In this document: one piece after another, positions 1 through 6,685 of the stretch
Layout of the letters: the number at the start of each line of letters is the position of its first letter
Numbering within the stretch: the first letter of the stretch is position 1
Assembly: GCA_025457985.1 (NCBI GenBank)
Contig: JALOTI010000096.1
Coordinates: 1-7,141, forward strand
Origin: Leptospira sp.
GTDB taxonomy: Bacteria; Spirochaetota; Leptospiria; Leptospirales; Leptospiraceae
Direction of reading: 5' to 3'
Length of the DNA stretch: 7,141 bases
The notes under the pieces: model-generated
Databases searched by the model: none
Seen by the model: only the letters and a program-made list of their open reading frames with translations
Told to the model about the DNA's origin: nothing
Translations under genes and position numbers: made by a program

Positions 1-197
1 GCTATTACGAAATGGGATTAAAACCATGGGATATGGCGGCTGGTGGACTTATAGTTCAGGAGGCTGGTGGAAGACTCTCTACTATGGATGGAAATAATTT
101 TGATATTTTTGTTCCGAGTTTGCTTGCCTCGAATCATATACTTCACGATTTCTTATTAATCGAGTTTCAAGAACAAGTCAACCGAGTAGTCTATTGA
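1..197 (+). CDS. Inositol monophosphatase family protein, C-terminal fragment
   Basis: This is the 3' end of a gene that begins before the window. The reading frame starts at base 3 and ends with TGA at 195-197. The visible start reads [15 protein letters not shown] and continues into LIVQEAGG, which is the second signature of the inositol monophosphatase / FBPase-like superfamily (consensus WDxAAG...EAGG). The aspartate of PWD, codon 30-32, is the family's metal-binding catalytic residue. Family members are Mg2+-dependent cytoplasmic phosphatases acting on inositol phosphates or related phosphosugars (SuhB, CysQ and others), and the fragment cannot tell which. The usual LASN segment lies near the C-terminus, followed by a short tail ending NRVVY, so the 3' end looks intact. 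An in-frame ATG at base 12 lies inside the motif and is not the true start. The last 20 bases overlap the convergent glycosyltransferase gene. Confidence 0.88.
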   Translation, partial: YYEMGLKPWDMAAGGLIVQEAGGRLSTMDGNNFDIFVPSLLASNHILHDFLLIEFQEQVNRVVY

Positions 198-1377
198 TCA
201 AAGAATCTAATTTTTTAGATACAACCTCCTTGGAAAAATTTTTTTCAACATAAAGCCTGCCATTTATTCCCATTCGATTCCGCAGTGTTTCATTCTTTAT
301 CAGATGGTTCAGCATTGAGAAAAAGCTCATATAATCACTGTAATACAACCCGCCCTGACAACGATGGATGTGTCCTACCATCACTTCAGAGTTTGCGTTC
401 ACTAAAACAGGTTTTTCGTAGCTCCAAGCTTCCATGATAGCTATCGAGAAACTTTCAAATGGCGATGGATTGATCAATAAATCTGATTGAACTAAGAAAT
501 CGGATTTATCCTCTTCCGAAACAAAGCCTGGAAAAAGAATATCTGGATATTTTTTGATATCCACATTGGAAGCGGACCCAAGGCAGATCATTTTGATTTC
601 GTTTGATTTTGAAATTTGTTTCCATTCAGTAAACTCAGCTAACAGACGAGGGTATCCCTTCGCCGGTTCAATTCTTCCAATTGTTAAAATTTTAAATTTT
701 TCATCTAACGGTATTTTTTTGCTCTCACCTTCACCCCGAACTTGGAATGAAGATTTCTCTGGTAAAGAAATATATGTTCCTATCATGGCATAATTTTTAA
801 TTTGATTGCTCAATTTGTTTCGATAGATATCTAGTTCTTCTGGTGCATTGAAGCAATAAAAAAAGTTAGGCAAATAAGTTCGTTTAAAAATAGGAAGTTG
901 TAATACGGGCTCATCATGAAATGTTGGGACTATGATAAATGGAATTTTTATCAAAGGTATTGAAAAAACAATCGGATAATATAAATAGCCAACGAGTATA
1001 ATCAAGTTGAAATGTTTTTGGTTTGATTCGATAAACTCTAAAAGATCAGGACAAAATGGCCCTTGTTCAATTATAAATTTTTCTTCTAGATTTGCTTTGA
1101 CATTATTTATATTATTCAGACATGTATCTAACAAAGAATTCATTTTTTTTAAGTTTCTTTCTCTTAATACATTAAATCTGAGAATTTTAATATTTTTATG
1201 GAAGGACTCACCTGCATTAAATTCATTTTTCCAAGTGATATAGTTCTTTGCCGTTGTTGTAGCTATTGTTACATCATGGTTTTTGGATAGTATTTCGGAA
1301 TAGTCAAACGCCAGTTTTTCTGCTCCACCGGCAGAATTAGGTAAAAAGCGAGAAGTTACTATAAGTATCTTTGCCAT
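178..1377 (-). CDS. Glycosyltransferase family 4 protein (GT-B fold), last gene of the glycan operon
   Basis: A 399-residue protein with the architecture of a retaining GT-B glycosyltransferase, which moves a sugar from a nucleotide donor to a glycan acceptor at the inner face of the cytoplasmic membrane. The N-terminal acceptor domain begins with a beta strand ([10 protein letters not shown]) and a GGAE loop at residues 17-20. The C-terminal donor domain (about 225-399) has GRIEPAKG at 234-241 and the EX7E motif at E308 to E316 within [13 protein letters not shown], the usual donor-sugar-binding signature. Length is normal for the family. The ATG start lies 2 bases after the stop of the upstream glycosyltransferase. 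No convincing Shine-Dalgarno precedes it, so translation is probably coupled. It is less similar to its two upstream neighbours than they are to each other. Donor and acceptor cannot be read from sequence. Its 3' end overlaps the opposing phosphatase gene by 20 bases. Confidence 0.9.
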   Translation of the reverse strand: MAKILIVTSRFLPNSAGGAEKLAFDYSEILSKNHDVTIATTTAKNYITWKNEFNAGESFHKNIKILRFNVLRERNLKKMNSLLDTCLNNINNVKANLEEKFIIEQGPFCPDLLEFIESNQKHFNLIILVGYLYYPIVFSIPLIKIPFIIVPTFHDEPVLQLPIFKRTYLPNFFYCFNAPEELDIYRNKLSNQIKNYAMIGTYISLPEKSSFQVRGEGESKKIPLDEKFKILTIGRIEPAKGYPRLLAEFTEWKQISKSNEIKMICLGSASNVDIKKYPDILFPGFVSEEDKSDFLVQSDLLINPSPFESFSIAIMEAWSYEKPVLVNANSEVMVGHIHRCQGGLYYSDYMSFFSMLNHLIKNETLRNRMGINGRLYVEKNFSKEVVSKKLDSLINRLLG

Positions 1378-1379
1378 GA

Positions 1380-2429
1380 TTACGATTGAATTGCTTCTAG
1401 AAGATTTTCAATATTTGATTTTGAGCGAAATCTCTCCAAACGATCAAACTGACCGTCTAAGATTTGTTCTAATTTTTTTGGATCTTGAGTGATCGAATAT
1501 AATTCAGAACATAACAAATCAAAATTCTTTTCTTTAAAGAGTAAACCAGATCCGTCCAAAGTTTCCTCTACAGCACCCGCCGCATAGGCAAATACGGGAA
1601 GACCAAAAAACATTGCTTCCATGAGGGGGACGCAAAATCCTTCATGTTCACTCATTGAAACAAAAAAATCACTATCTAAGTAGTATTGTGTTAGGAGAGA
1701 GTCATTCACATAAGGAAGGATTTCAACTTCATTTAATAGATCAAGATGATGTATCATAAATCTCAATTCTTCTAAGTATGATTCTTGGTTAGGATTACAA
1801 AAGCCTATCATACGAAGTTTAATAGATACGTTATATTTATCTTTCCAGACACGAATAAAACGAATTAAGTCATCTTGCCGTTTATTCGGAGCAATTCTAC
1901 CAACAAATAAGAGATTTAATCTATCTTTTGGCGACTTGATTCTCTTCGGTATAAGATGGTTCCATTTTGAAAAATTTAAGTGAAGTGGGAGTAGTTTGGG
2001 ATTGAAGAAACCATTTTCATGCAATTCTTGAAGGTTAAAATTTGAAACTGCAAAAAAATGATCAAAGTTTTTATTAATGATCTTTAGATCTTCCCTACCC
2101 ATTCGAAGTAAATAAGAGAATTTTAAGTCATAAGGTAAAAAATATTCCTCAGGAGTTACATTATGATAGATAAGTATTTTTTTATTGGGAAATTTTAGAA
2201 TGAATTCGAGTACTTCTGAATGAATCGAATGATGGTAGATCAAAATATCATCTTTTTTGACTTTTGCTGAGCCGATTTTATTTGCGTATTTTTTATCAAA
2301 TGAAAAAACATTTTCTGCGAAGATAGTTCCTTTGTAGCCCTGCAAATCCAAAAGTCTTTTGAGTTCTAACATTTCTTGGGAGATAGCATCACCTAACTGA
2401 AAACCTGCGGCAAACTGATGGATGTTCAT
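1380..2429 (-). CDS. Glycosyltransferase family 4 protein, paralog A
   Basis: A 349-residue GT-B glycosyltransferase. The N-terminal half opens with MNIHQFAAGFQLGDAISQE, an acceptor-domain start seen in group-1 transferases of O-antigen clusters, and has YHNVTP at 88-93. The donor domain begins around 172 with LLFVGRIAPNKRQDDLI, and its EX7E motif is E263 to E271 in SEHEGFCVPLMEA, followed by GLPVFAYAAGAVEETL. The predicted role is adding one sugar of a surface polysaccharide from a nucleotide donor in the cytoplasm; the specific sugar is unknown. The start codon lies in a 4-base ATGA overlap with the stop of the upstream gene, with a GGAG about 11 bases upstream, so coupled translation is expected. 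The shared SDFFVSMSEHEGFC / SAFVSMSEHEGFC, HN-TP, AGAV and GLLFKEK blocks show that it and the upstream glycosyltransferase are paralogs, presumably from a tandem duplication. Confidence 0.92.
   Translation of the reverse strand: MNIHQFAAGFQLGDAISQEMLELKRLLDLQGYKGTIFAENVFSFDKKYANKIGSAKVKKDDILIYHHSIHSEVLEFILKFPNKKILIYHNVTPEEYFLPYDLKFSYLLRMGREDLKIINKNFDHFFAVSNFNLQELHENGFFNPKLLPLHLNFSKWNHLIPKRIKSPKDRLNLLFVGRIAPNKRQDDLIRFIRVWKDKYNVSIKLRMIGFCNPNQESYLEELRFMIHHLDLLNEVEILPYVNDSLLTQYYLDSDFFVSMSEHEGFCVPLMEAMFFGLPVFAYAAGAVEETLDGSGLLFKEKNFDLLCSELYSITQDPKKLEQILDGQFDRLERFRSKSNIENLLEAIQS
1636..1664. repeat. Direct repeat copy 1 within glycosyltransferase paralog A
   Basis: This 29-base segment matches 2691-2719 at 28 positions, with the first 20 bases identical. 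It encodes FVSMSEHEGF around the first EX7E glutamate. Flanking sequence is clearly more diverged, so it may be conserved by function or a patch of gene conversion between the paralogs. Confidence 0.75.
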
Positions 2430-3502
2430 CTCTCAATTATCTCCAAGTTCTTTTTTAGTTCTGTTTCCCAGGGAAATAAATTGTAATAATCTAGTGCTTT
2501 AAATTGAGAACTTATCACTAATTGTTTTAACTCTGGATTGGTAAGAATCGATTTTAAATCTTTTTTGAGTCTATAGTAATCCTTTTCTTTAAAGAGCAAT
2601 CCGCCACCATTCATGGTCTGGGAAACTGCTCCTGCAGAATACGCAAAAACTGGTATTCCCATGCCAAATGCTTCCAGAATAGGAAGACAGAATCCTTCAT
2701 GTTCACTCATAGAAACAAATGCACTGGCTTTCGATAATAACTCTAAAACCTCCGCATCAGATTTACCTTGCAAAAACAAAACACGATCCTCAACACCTGT
2801 TGCAATTGTTTTACGCCGTAAAAAATCAAAATAACCATCAAAAGCTCCAATAACATTGCCGACACAATAAAGTTTGGCATTCGGAAAGTCATTCACCCAA
2901 ACTGAAAAAAATTCAATTAAATCTTCCCAAGCTTTTTGTGGTGAGTATCTTCCTATAAAGATGATGTTGCCTTCATCTCTTAAATCATCCTGTATTCCCT
3001 TTTTGTTTACTACATATTTTTTACAAATTGGAAGAATGGTCGGATTCTTAAAATTTAAATCAGCTACAGCAGAGTAGTTGTAACTGGAATCACACCATAT
3101 TGCATCACAAAAAATAGAAAAACTTGCTAGTTCCAAATAAGACAAGGATTCAAATTTATTCATGGCTGCATAAATTTCTGGTGTAGTTGTATGTTCGTAA
3201 AATCTAGCGGGTGTTATATTGTGAAATCTTAGAATTTTTTTACCAAAAAGTTTGTAAAAGAGATCATAAGGATATCCTGTCCCACCATAGTGCAAGATAT
3301 GAACATCTGACTCAGAACTAACTGCATTGAAGTTTTCTAAAGTATGAAATTTAACGTTGTAGATTTCTCTACCCGATCGAGGTATTCTTGTTATAAAATG
3401 ACAATCAAAACCTATGTTTTGAAATTTCTCAGCGAGTCCGATGGCATCATTTCCAACACCATCGGAATCCTTCAACTCGTCGAGATGTTGGAACAGCTTC
3501 AT
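2426..3502 (-). CDS. Glycosyltransferase family 4 protein, paralog B
   Basis: A 358-residue GT-B glycosyltransferase and paralog of the next gene downstream. The N-terminus reads MKLFQHLDELKDSDGVGNDAIGL, followed by FHNITP at 93-98. The donor domain carries IFIGRYSPQKAWEDLI from about 181 and the EX7E motif E269 to E277 inside SEHEGFCLPILEA, then GIPVFAYSAGAV and GLLFKEK (about 302-307). Length and catalytic motifs are complete, so it should be active. It would transfer a sugar from a nucleotide donor during assembly of a cell-surface glycan; donor and linkage are unknown. The ATG overlaps the upstream methyltransferase-like gene in an ATGA at 3499-3502. A GAAAGG sits directly against the ATG, too close for a good Shine-Dalgarno, again suggesting coupling. 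I keep this start because the MKLFQHL strand matches the normal beginning of the fold. Confidence 0.92.
   Translation of the reverse strand: MKLFQHLDELKDSDGVGNDAIGLAEKFQNIGFDCHFITRIPRSGREIYNVKFHTLENFNAVSSESDVHILHYGGTGYPYDLFYKLFGKKILRFHNITPARFYEHTTTPEIYAAMNKFESLSYLELASFSIFCDAIWCDSSYNYSAVADLNFKNPTILPICKKYVVNKKGIQDDLRDEGNIIFIGRYSPQKAWEDLIEFFSVWVNDFPNAKLYCVGNVIGAFDGYFDFLRRKTIATGVEDRVLFLQGKSDAEVLELLSKASAFVSMSEHEGFCLPILEAFGMGIPVFAYSAGAVSQTMNGGGLLFKEKDYYRLKKDLKSILTNPELKQLVISSQFKALDYYNLFPWETELKKNLEIIER
2691..2719. repeat. Direct repeat copy 2 within glycosyltransferase paralog B
   Basis: Second copy of the segment at 1636-1664, in the same orientation and 1055 bases away, differing at one third-codon position. 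It codes for the same FVSMSEHEGF donor-site residues of the neighbouring paralog. Confidence 0.75.
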
Positions 3503-4500
3503 CCTTTCGTTTTTGTATATCTAAAAATAAGTTGATCTGGGTTTGCTGAAAGATTCCTCTCCTCAATAAATCCAAGTCGGTTCATATACGTAGATAGTTC
3601 TTTCAAATTGACTGTTGACAATTGAGATTCAATGAACGGGCTGTTCTGGGATATTTTATTATCATGGATAAGAAAATACAAGTTGTACCCATTCTTCATA
3701 TTTACTGATAATTCACTAAATAATCTTTCTAAAAATGATGCGGGGAAAGTTCCTAATGGTTTATTTATAATAACATCCGAATCTTGAGGAAGATAATCCT
3801 TTAATGGAAAGGTGGATTCGATTTTTTGAATATTAGCAGTAACTCTTTTGCGAATCAACTCTGTTTGCAAATCACTTTGGCTAAAACTTTGAAATTTATA
3901 CTTTTGATACGAAAATTGTTTTAGAAGTTCACCCCATTCTGGGAAGAGGACAGAAATGTTTTTTGATTCTTTTAGATCGTTAATGACGTTTGTCCAGTCT
4001 TCATCAAGTCCGGAATCAACAAAATATTCACTTGTAGCCCAGCCAAATCCGAGGCCAATATCTTTTGTTTGATTGTGTAGCAAATGTTCTCTATAAAAAC
4101 CGTCGAATCGTTTCTCTAATTGATTCATCCGTTTGCCTAGTCGAACAAGTTCATGTAATACGGAGAAAAAGGCACGAATTCTGTTTTCAGAAAGTTTTTT
4201 ATCAACGAGTGAGTAAACAGAGATAATCCGAGAAATGATATATTTGATAGGTCCCTTTACAAACCAAAACTTAGGGTTCGTAAATTTTGGAGCTGAAATC
4301 CCTTTTTCAAATAGATGGGCCGTGCCAGCAGGGTCAAACTTACGAAAACCTGCCGGTGATTCTGGCTTGTAACTCAACTTTGTTAGTTCATTGAGATCGA
4401 TTGACTCTCTGGGATTTCGCGGGATCTTAGATTCAATTTCATGAACGATTTCCGATACATTTAACTGCGGGTCTCTGATTTCGAGAAAGGGATTCGTCAT
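3499..4500 (-). CDS. Methyltransferase-like protein of a polysaccharide cluster, SAM motif degenerate
   Basis: A protein of 333 residues from the ATG at 4500; the frame stays open to a GTG at 4605, which would give 368. I prefer 4500 because AAGAAG lies 8 bases upstream, nothing similar precedes the GTG, and the extra 35 residues look unstructured. Positions below count from the GTG. LNVSEIVHEIESKI (48-61) resembles the short N-terminal helix of methyltransferases in O-antigen clusters. A basic region and a predicted helical or coiled segment follow (about 115-175, NRIRAFFSVLHELVRLGKRMNQLEKRF), as in that group. From 215 the strand and helix order suggests a Rossmann-type domain, but SVLFPEWGELL stands where a DxGCGxGE loop is expected, so SAM binding is doubtful. 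It heads the operon and overlaps the next glycosyltransferase by 4 bases. It could be an accessory or regulatory protein of glycan assembly, or a very divergent methyltransferase. Function is not established. Confidence 0.72.
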   Translation of the reverse strand: MTNPFLEIRDPQLNVSEIVHEIESKIPRNPRESIDLNELTKLSYKPESPAGFRKFDPAGTAHLFEKGISAPKFTNPKFWFVKGPIKYIISRIISVYSLVDKKLSENRIRAFFSVLHELVRLGKRMNQLEKRFDGFYREHLLHNQTKDIGLGFGWATSEYFVDSGLDEDWTNVINDLKESKNISVLFPEWGELLKQFSYQKYKFQSFSQSDLQTELIRKRVTANIQKIESTFPLKDYLPQDSDVIINKPLGTFPASFLERLFSELSVNMKNGYNLYFLIHDNKISQNSPFIESQLSTVNLKELSTYMNRLGFIEERNLSANPDQLIFRYTKTKG

Positions 4501-4607
4501 GAATTTTGCTTCTTCTTCCACAGTTTTCTTTCTTTTGTTGAGAGCATTTGAAAAATTGGGAGAATGGCAAGAAAATCTTCTAACTGGATCGTATTTTTCC
4601 CTCACAT
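4501..4607. promoter_or_regulatory. Divergent intergenic region between the glycan operon and rmd
   Basis: These 107 bases separate the chosen start of the minus-strand operon from the plus-strand rmd start and must hold promoters in both directions if both units start here. For rmd, TTGAGA at 4538-4543 followed after 16 bases by GAGAAT at 4560-4565 is the best -35/-10 candidate, with 5 and 4 of 6 matches to the sigma-70 consensus. For the operon, TTGCCA on the minus strand (4564-4569) is a possible -35, but no good -10 follows. No clear Shine-Dalgarno precedes rmd. If the operon gene instead used the GTG at 4605, only 2 bases would separate the two genes. Confidence 0.4.
4509..4519 (-). promoter_or_regulatory. 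Purine-rich ribosome binding site deciding the start of the methyltransferase-like gene
   Basis: On the minus strand this reads GGAAGAAGAAG, and the proximal AAGAAG ends 8 bases before the ATG at 4500-4498. The competing GTG at 4605 is preceded by a T-run with no Shine-Dalgarno, so this site supports the shorter protein. The match to AGGAGG is only partial. Confidence 0.4.
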
Positions 4608-5504
4608 ATGAAAAAAAAACAAATTCTTGTCACGGGTTCAAATGGGTTTGTGGGAACTTTTCTTTTGCCAGCTCTGATCGAGACCGGTACATACGAAATC
4701 CATAGCTTTGTCGGCGATATCCGTGATCGATCCGTCGTTGAAGATCAAATTCGTAAGTCAAATCCGGATTTTGTTGTCCATTTGGCCGCGCAGGCGTTTG
4801 TACCAATTGCCATCAAGGATCCTTGGGAAACGGAAGAGATAAACGTCCGTGGTACTCTAAACCTCCTGGAAGGCCTCCACCAAAACCAAAAACCTGTCAA
4901 AATGCTCTATGTATCGTCGGCTGATGTTTATGGAAAACAACGCATCGAAGATTTGCCCCTCAGGGAAGACTTAATACCCAATCCTGTAAACCCGTATGCT
5001 GGAAGTAAACTGGCGGCTGAATCATATTGCAGACAATATTCGCATTACAGTCCTTATGTCTCTGTAGTCATTGCGCGACCATTCAATCATATTGGAGTTG
5101 GTCAAAGAAAAGAATTTGTAATTCCCAACTTTTGTCATCAAATCATCCAAGCAAAAAAACTCGGTGAATCTAAAATTAAAATAGGGGATTTAACGCCTAC
5201 ACGAGATTTTTCACATGTGAAGGATATTGTTTTTGGCTATATTCATCTATTAGAAAAAGGTAATTCGGGGGAGATTTATAATATTTGTTCTGGCGAAGAG
5301 AAAAGCATCAGATCAATGTTAGATAGCCTGATACAAATTTCAAAAACTAGCATTCAGCCAGAAATTGATCCCGAAAGAATTCGAGCATCGGAAACATCAC
5401 GTGTATTTGGTGATAATTCCAAACTGAAGGCTTTGGGTTGGCAACCTAGGTTCGAACTCCAAGATACTCTCGTTGAAATATACGCAAGCATCGAAAACGA
5501 ATAA
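4608..5504 (+). CDS. rmd: GDP-4-dehydro-6-deoxy-D-mannose reductase (extended SDR family)
   Basis: A 298-residue NAD(P)-dependent extended short-chain dehydrogenase/reductase, complete in length. The nucleotide-binding loop GSNGFVG is at 10-16, HLAAQ at 58-62, the catalytic serine lies in SSADVYG (103-109), and the YxxxK pair is Y130 and K134 in YAGSK. The substrate half has ARPFNHIGVGQ (156-166), FVIPNFCHQI, RDFSHVKDIV (199-208) and GEIYNICSGEEKSIRSML. This combination is typical of Rmd, which reduces the 4-keto intermediate made by Gmd to GDP-D-rhamnose in the cytoplasm. A related NDP-sugar epimerase or GDP-mannose 4,6-dehydratase is a less likely alternative. It lies divergent from a glycosyltransferase operon, which fits supply of an activated sugar for a D-rhamnose-containing glycan. 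The start is fixed by an upstream in-frame stop at 4581-4583. Codons 2-4 form a run of nine A. It converges with the M48 gene, 2 bases away. Confidence 0.8.
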   Translation: MKKKQILVTGSNGFVGTFLLPALIETGTYEIHSFVGDIRDRSVVEDQIRKSNPDFVVHLAAQAFVPIAIKDPWETEEINVRGTLNLLEGLHQNQKPVKMLYVSSADVYGKQRIEDLPLREDLIPNPVNPYAGSKLAAESYCRQYSHYSPYVSVVIARPFNHIGVGQRKEFVIPNFCHQIIQAKKLGESKIKIGDLTPTRDFSHVKDIVFGYIHLLEKGNSGEIYNICSGEEKSIRSMLDSLIQISKTSIQPEIDPERIRASETSRVFGDNSKLKALGWQPRFELQDTLVEIYASIENE

Positions 5505-5528
5505 CACTAGTTTTCACAAGATTTTTTT
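5493..5528 (+). terminator. Possible Rho-independent terminator of rmd
   Basis: GAAAAC at 5493-5498 can pair with GTTTTC at 5510-5515 across an 11-base loop, and a T7 run starts at 5522, followed by A and a T6. The stem spans the rmd stop codon and the 3' end of the opposing protease gene. It has only two G-C pairs, and six bases separate it from the T-run, so it is weak. The opposite strand has no matching T-run. Confidence 0.28.
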
Positions 5529-6682
5529 ATTTTTTCCCAAGCAGCTTTCGAAACGATTTCCCTTTTGATACCTTTCGCTTCAACAGGAAGAATCTTTTTT
5601 AAATCATCAATCCGGTCTTTTGTGGCTGGGTGAGTGCTTAGCAACTTCGCAAAATCAATATTAAAATTATTTTTGGATTTATCGACATCTTTATTTGGTG
5701 TAGCAGTTTCTTCTTCATCTTCTACTTCGTATACCATCATCCTCTCGAAGAAGGTTAAAAGGCCTTTGGTCGTAAAATTTCTATTTTTTAAATACTCTAT
5801 CGATGTTCTATCTGCTTCTCTTTCAAAATCGCGCGAATATTTAAGTAACAATACCGTAGATCCAATTTCAGTTAATGTTTCAGCGATTTGGTAATCAGCA
5901 AGGCCAGGACCAATCAATAAGCTTACGGCAAAAGTAGTTCCGAGTGCTTTCGTTAGGTTACGAATATGATGCCTTTTTTCAATATGTGCAATTTCGTGAG
6001 AAAGAACTCCAATCACTTCTGCCTGATTTTTAGCTTCGCGGATGAGACCAGAAAAAAAATAGATTTGTCCGTTAGAAAGCGCAAATGCGTTTGGCTCTTC
6101 TCTGGCAATAATGGATACTTTGTACGGATAACTACTATTTTGGGGTACGAATTCCTTTAGTGCAAGATCGAAGAATCTATTAGCTTCTGGATCTTCACAG
6201 ACTTTCAATTGACTTGCGATTTCTTTTTGGAATCTTTCCCCGAGTGAATGATCTACATTTCTTGGAATCAAATACGGTACGTAGTCCAAACCCTTTGTGT
6301 AAGCAAAACCGATTCCAGTTGAAATACAAAGTGCGATAGCAGCTAAAACAAAAATATTTGTCTCTCGAACTCGAGCGGCGAGAGACTTCCATCCTCCTGC
6401 ACTTTTTTGGGTTGTGATCCATTCTCTTTCAAAGAACGTACTATCATTTGAATCGCAAAAAATCTCTAAGACAGGACTCTCTTTGTGCTCATCTTTGAAA
6501 AGAGTAAAGCGAACACCCTTGGAAATTCTGGAAAAACTTTCAAAATTTTGCAGTGCTAAGGTATGCGTATACTGATCAGATTTAAAACTTAAAATGGAAC
6601 TGTGAAATCGAACAGTTCCCAATTCGGGAACTGCTGAAACTCCATTAAAATAGCGCGCAGAATAACTTTGATCTACTGACAA
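5507..6682 (-). CDS. Membrane-anchored M48 family zinc metalloprotease
   Basis: A 391-residue protein. Residues 9-90 form a small N-terminal domain starting ARYFNGVSAVPELGTVRF, as in many bacterial M48 proteins (DUF7092-like). A single membrane segment follows at about 109-128, preceded by arginines, so the N-terminus is predicted cytoplasmic and the protease domain extracytoplasmic. The peptidase has NAFALSNGQIYFFSGLI (198-214), zinc motif HEIAH at 229-233 with catalytic E230, third ligand E287 in SRDFEREAD, and HPATKDRI at 351-358, so all key residues are present. An acidic low-complexity stretch (319-339) sits before STHPA. Relatives degrade damaged or misassembled envelope proteins; the substrate here is unknown. 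It follows the DUF898 gene, a common partner of M48 genes. The start is unusual: TTG, with no in-frame ATG before residue 315 and no evident Shine-Dalgarno, one ATT codon after the upstream TAA and in the same frame. Confidence 0.88.
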   Translation of the reverse strand: MSVDQSYSARYFNGVSAVPELGTVRFHSSILSFKSDQYTHTLALQNFESFSRISKGVRFTLFKDEHKESPVLEIFCDSNDSTFFEREWITTQKSAGGWKSLAARVRETNIFVLAAIALCISTGIGFAYTKGLDYVPYLIPRNVDHSLGERFQKEIASQLKVCEDPEANRFFDLALKEFVPQNSSYPYKVSIIAREEPNAFALSNGQIYFFSGLIREAKNQAEVIGVLSHEIAHIEKRHHIRNLTKALGTTFAVSLLIGPGLADYQIAETLTEIGSTVLLLKYSRDFEREADRTSIEYLKNRNFTTKGLLTFFERMMVYEVEDEEETATPNKDVDKSKNNFNIDFAKLLSTHPATKDRIDDLKKILPVEAKGIKREIVSKAAWEKIKKSCEN

Positions 6683-6685
6683 AAT

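Noticed and set aside
205..220. Perfect 6-base inverted repeat ATCTAA-TTTT-TTAGAT just after the phosphatase stop
   Set aside because: The stem has a single C-G pair per arm equivalent and no T-run follows on either strand, so it is too weak to call a terminator, and it lies inside the glycosyltransferase coding region.
554..1243. Plus-strand open frames at 554-793 and 1007-1243
   Set aside because: They lie antisense inside a well-supported glycosyltransferase gene, have no recognisable domain and no good ribosome binding site.
2613..3535. Plus-strand open frames at 2613-2834, 2874-3077 and 3344-3535
   Set aside because: They are antisense to the paralog B glycosyltransferase, whose catalytic motifs are complete; their proteins look like random translations.
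4501..4605. 35-residue N-terminal extension of the methyltransferase-like protein from the GTG at 4605
   Set aside because: There is no Shine-Dalgarno before the GTG, the composition looks like translated intergenic DNA, and the ATG at 4500 has a purine-rich site at proper spacing.
4499..4705. Plus-strand frame covering the divergent region and the start of rmd
   Set aside because: It runs out of frame into rmd, and its protein shows no family resemblance, whereas rmd has a full SDR fold from 4608.
5634..6422. Open frames at 5634-5894 (+), 5966-6160 (+) and 6195-6422 (-)
   Set aside because: All are shadows within the M48 protease gene, which keeps its zinc motif and membrane segment in the main frame.
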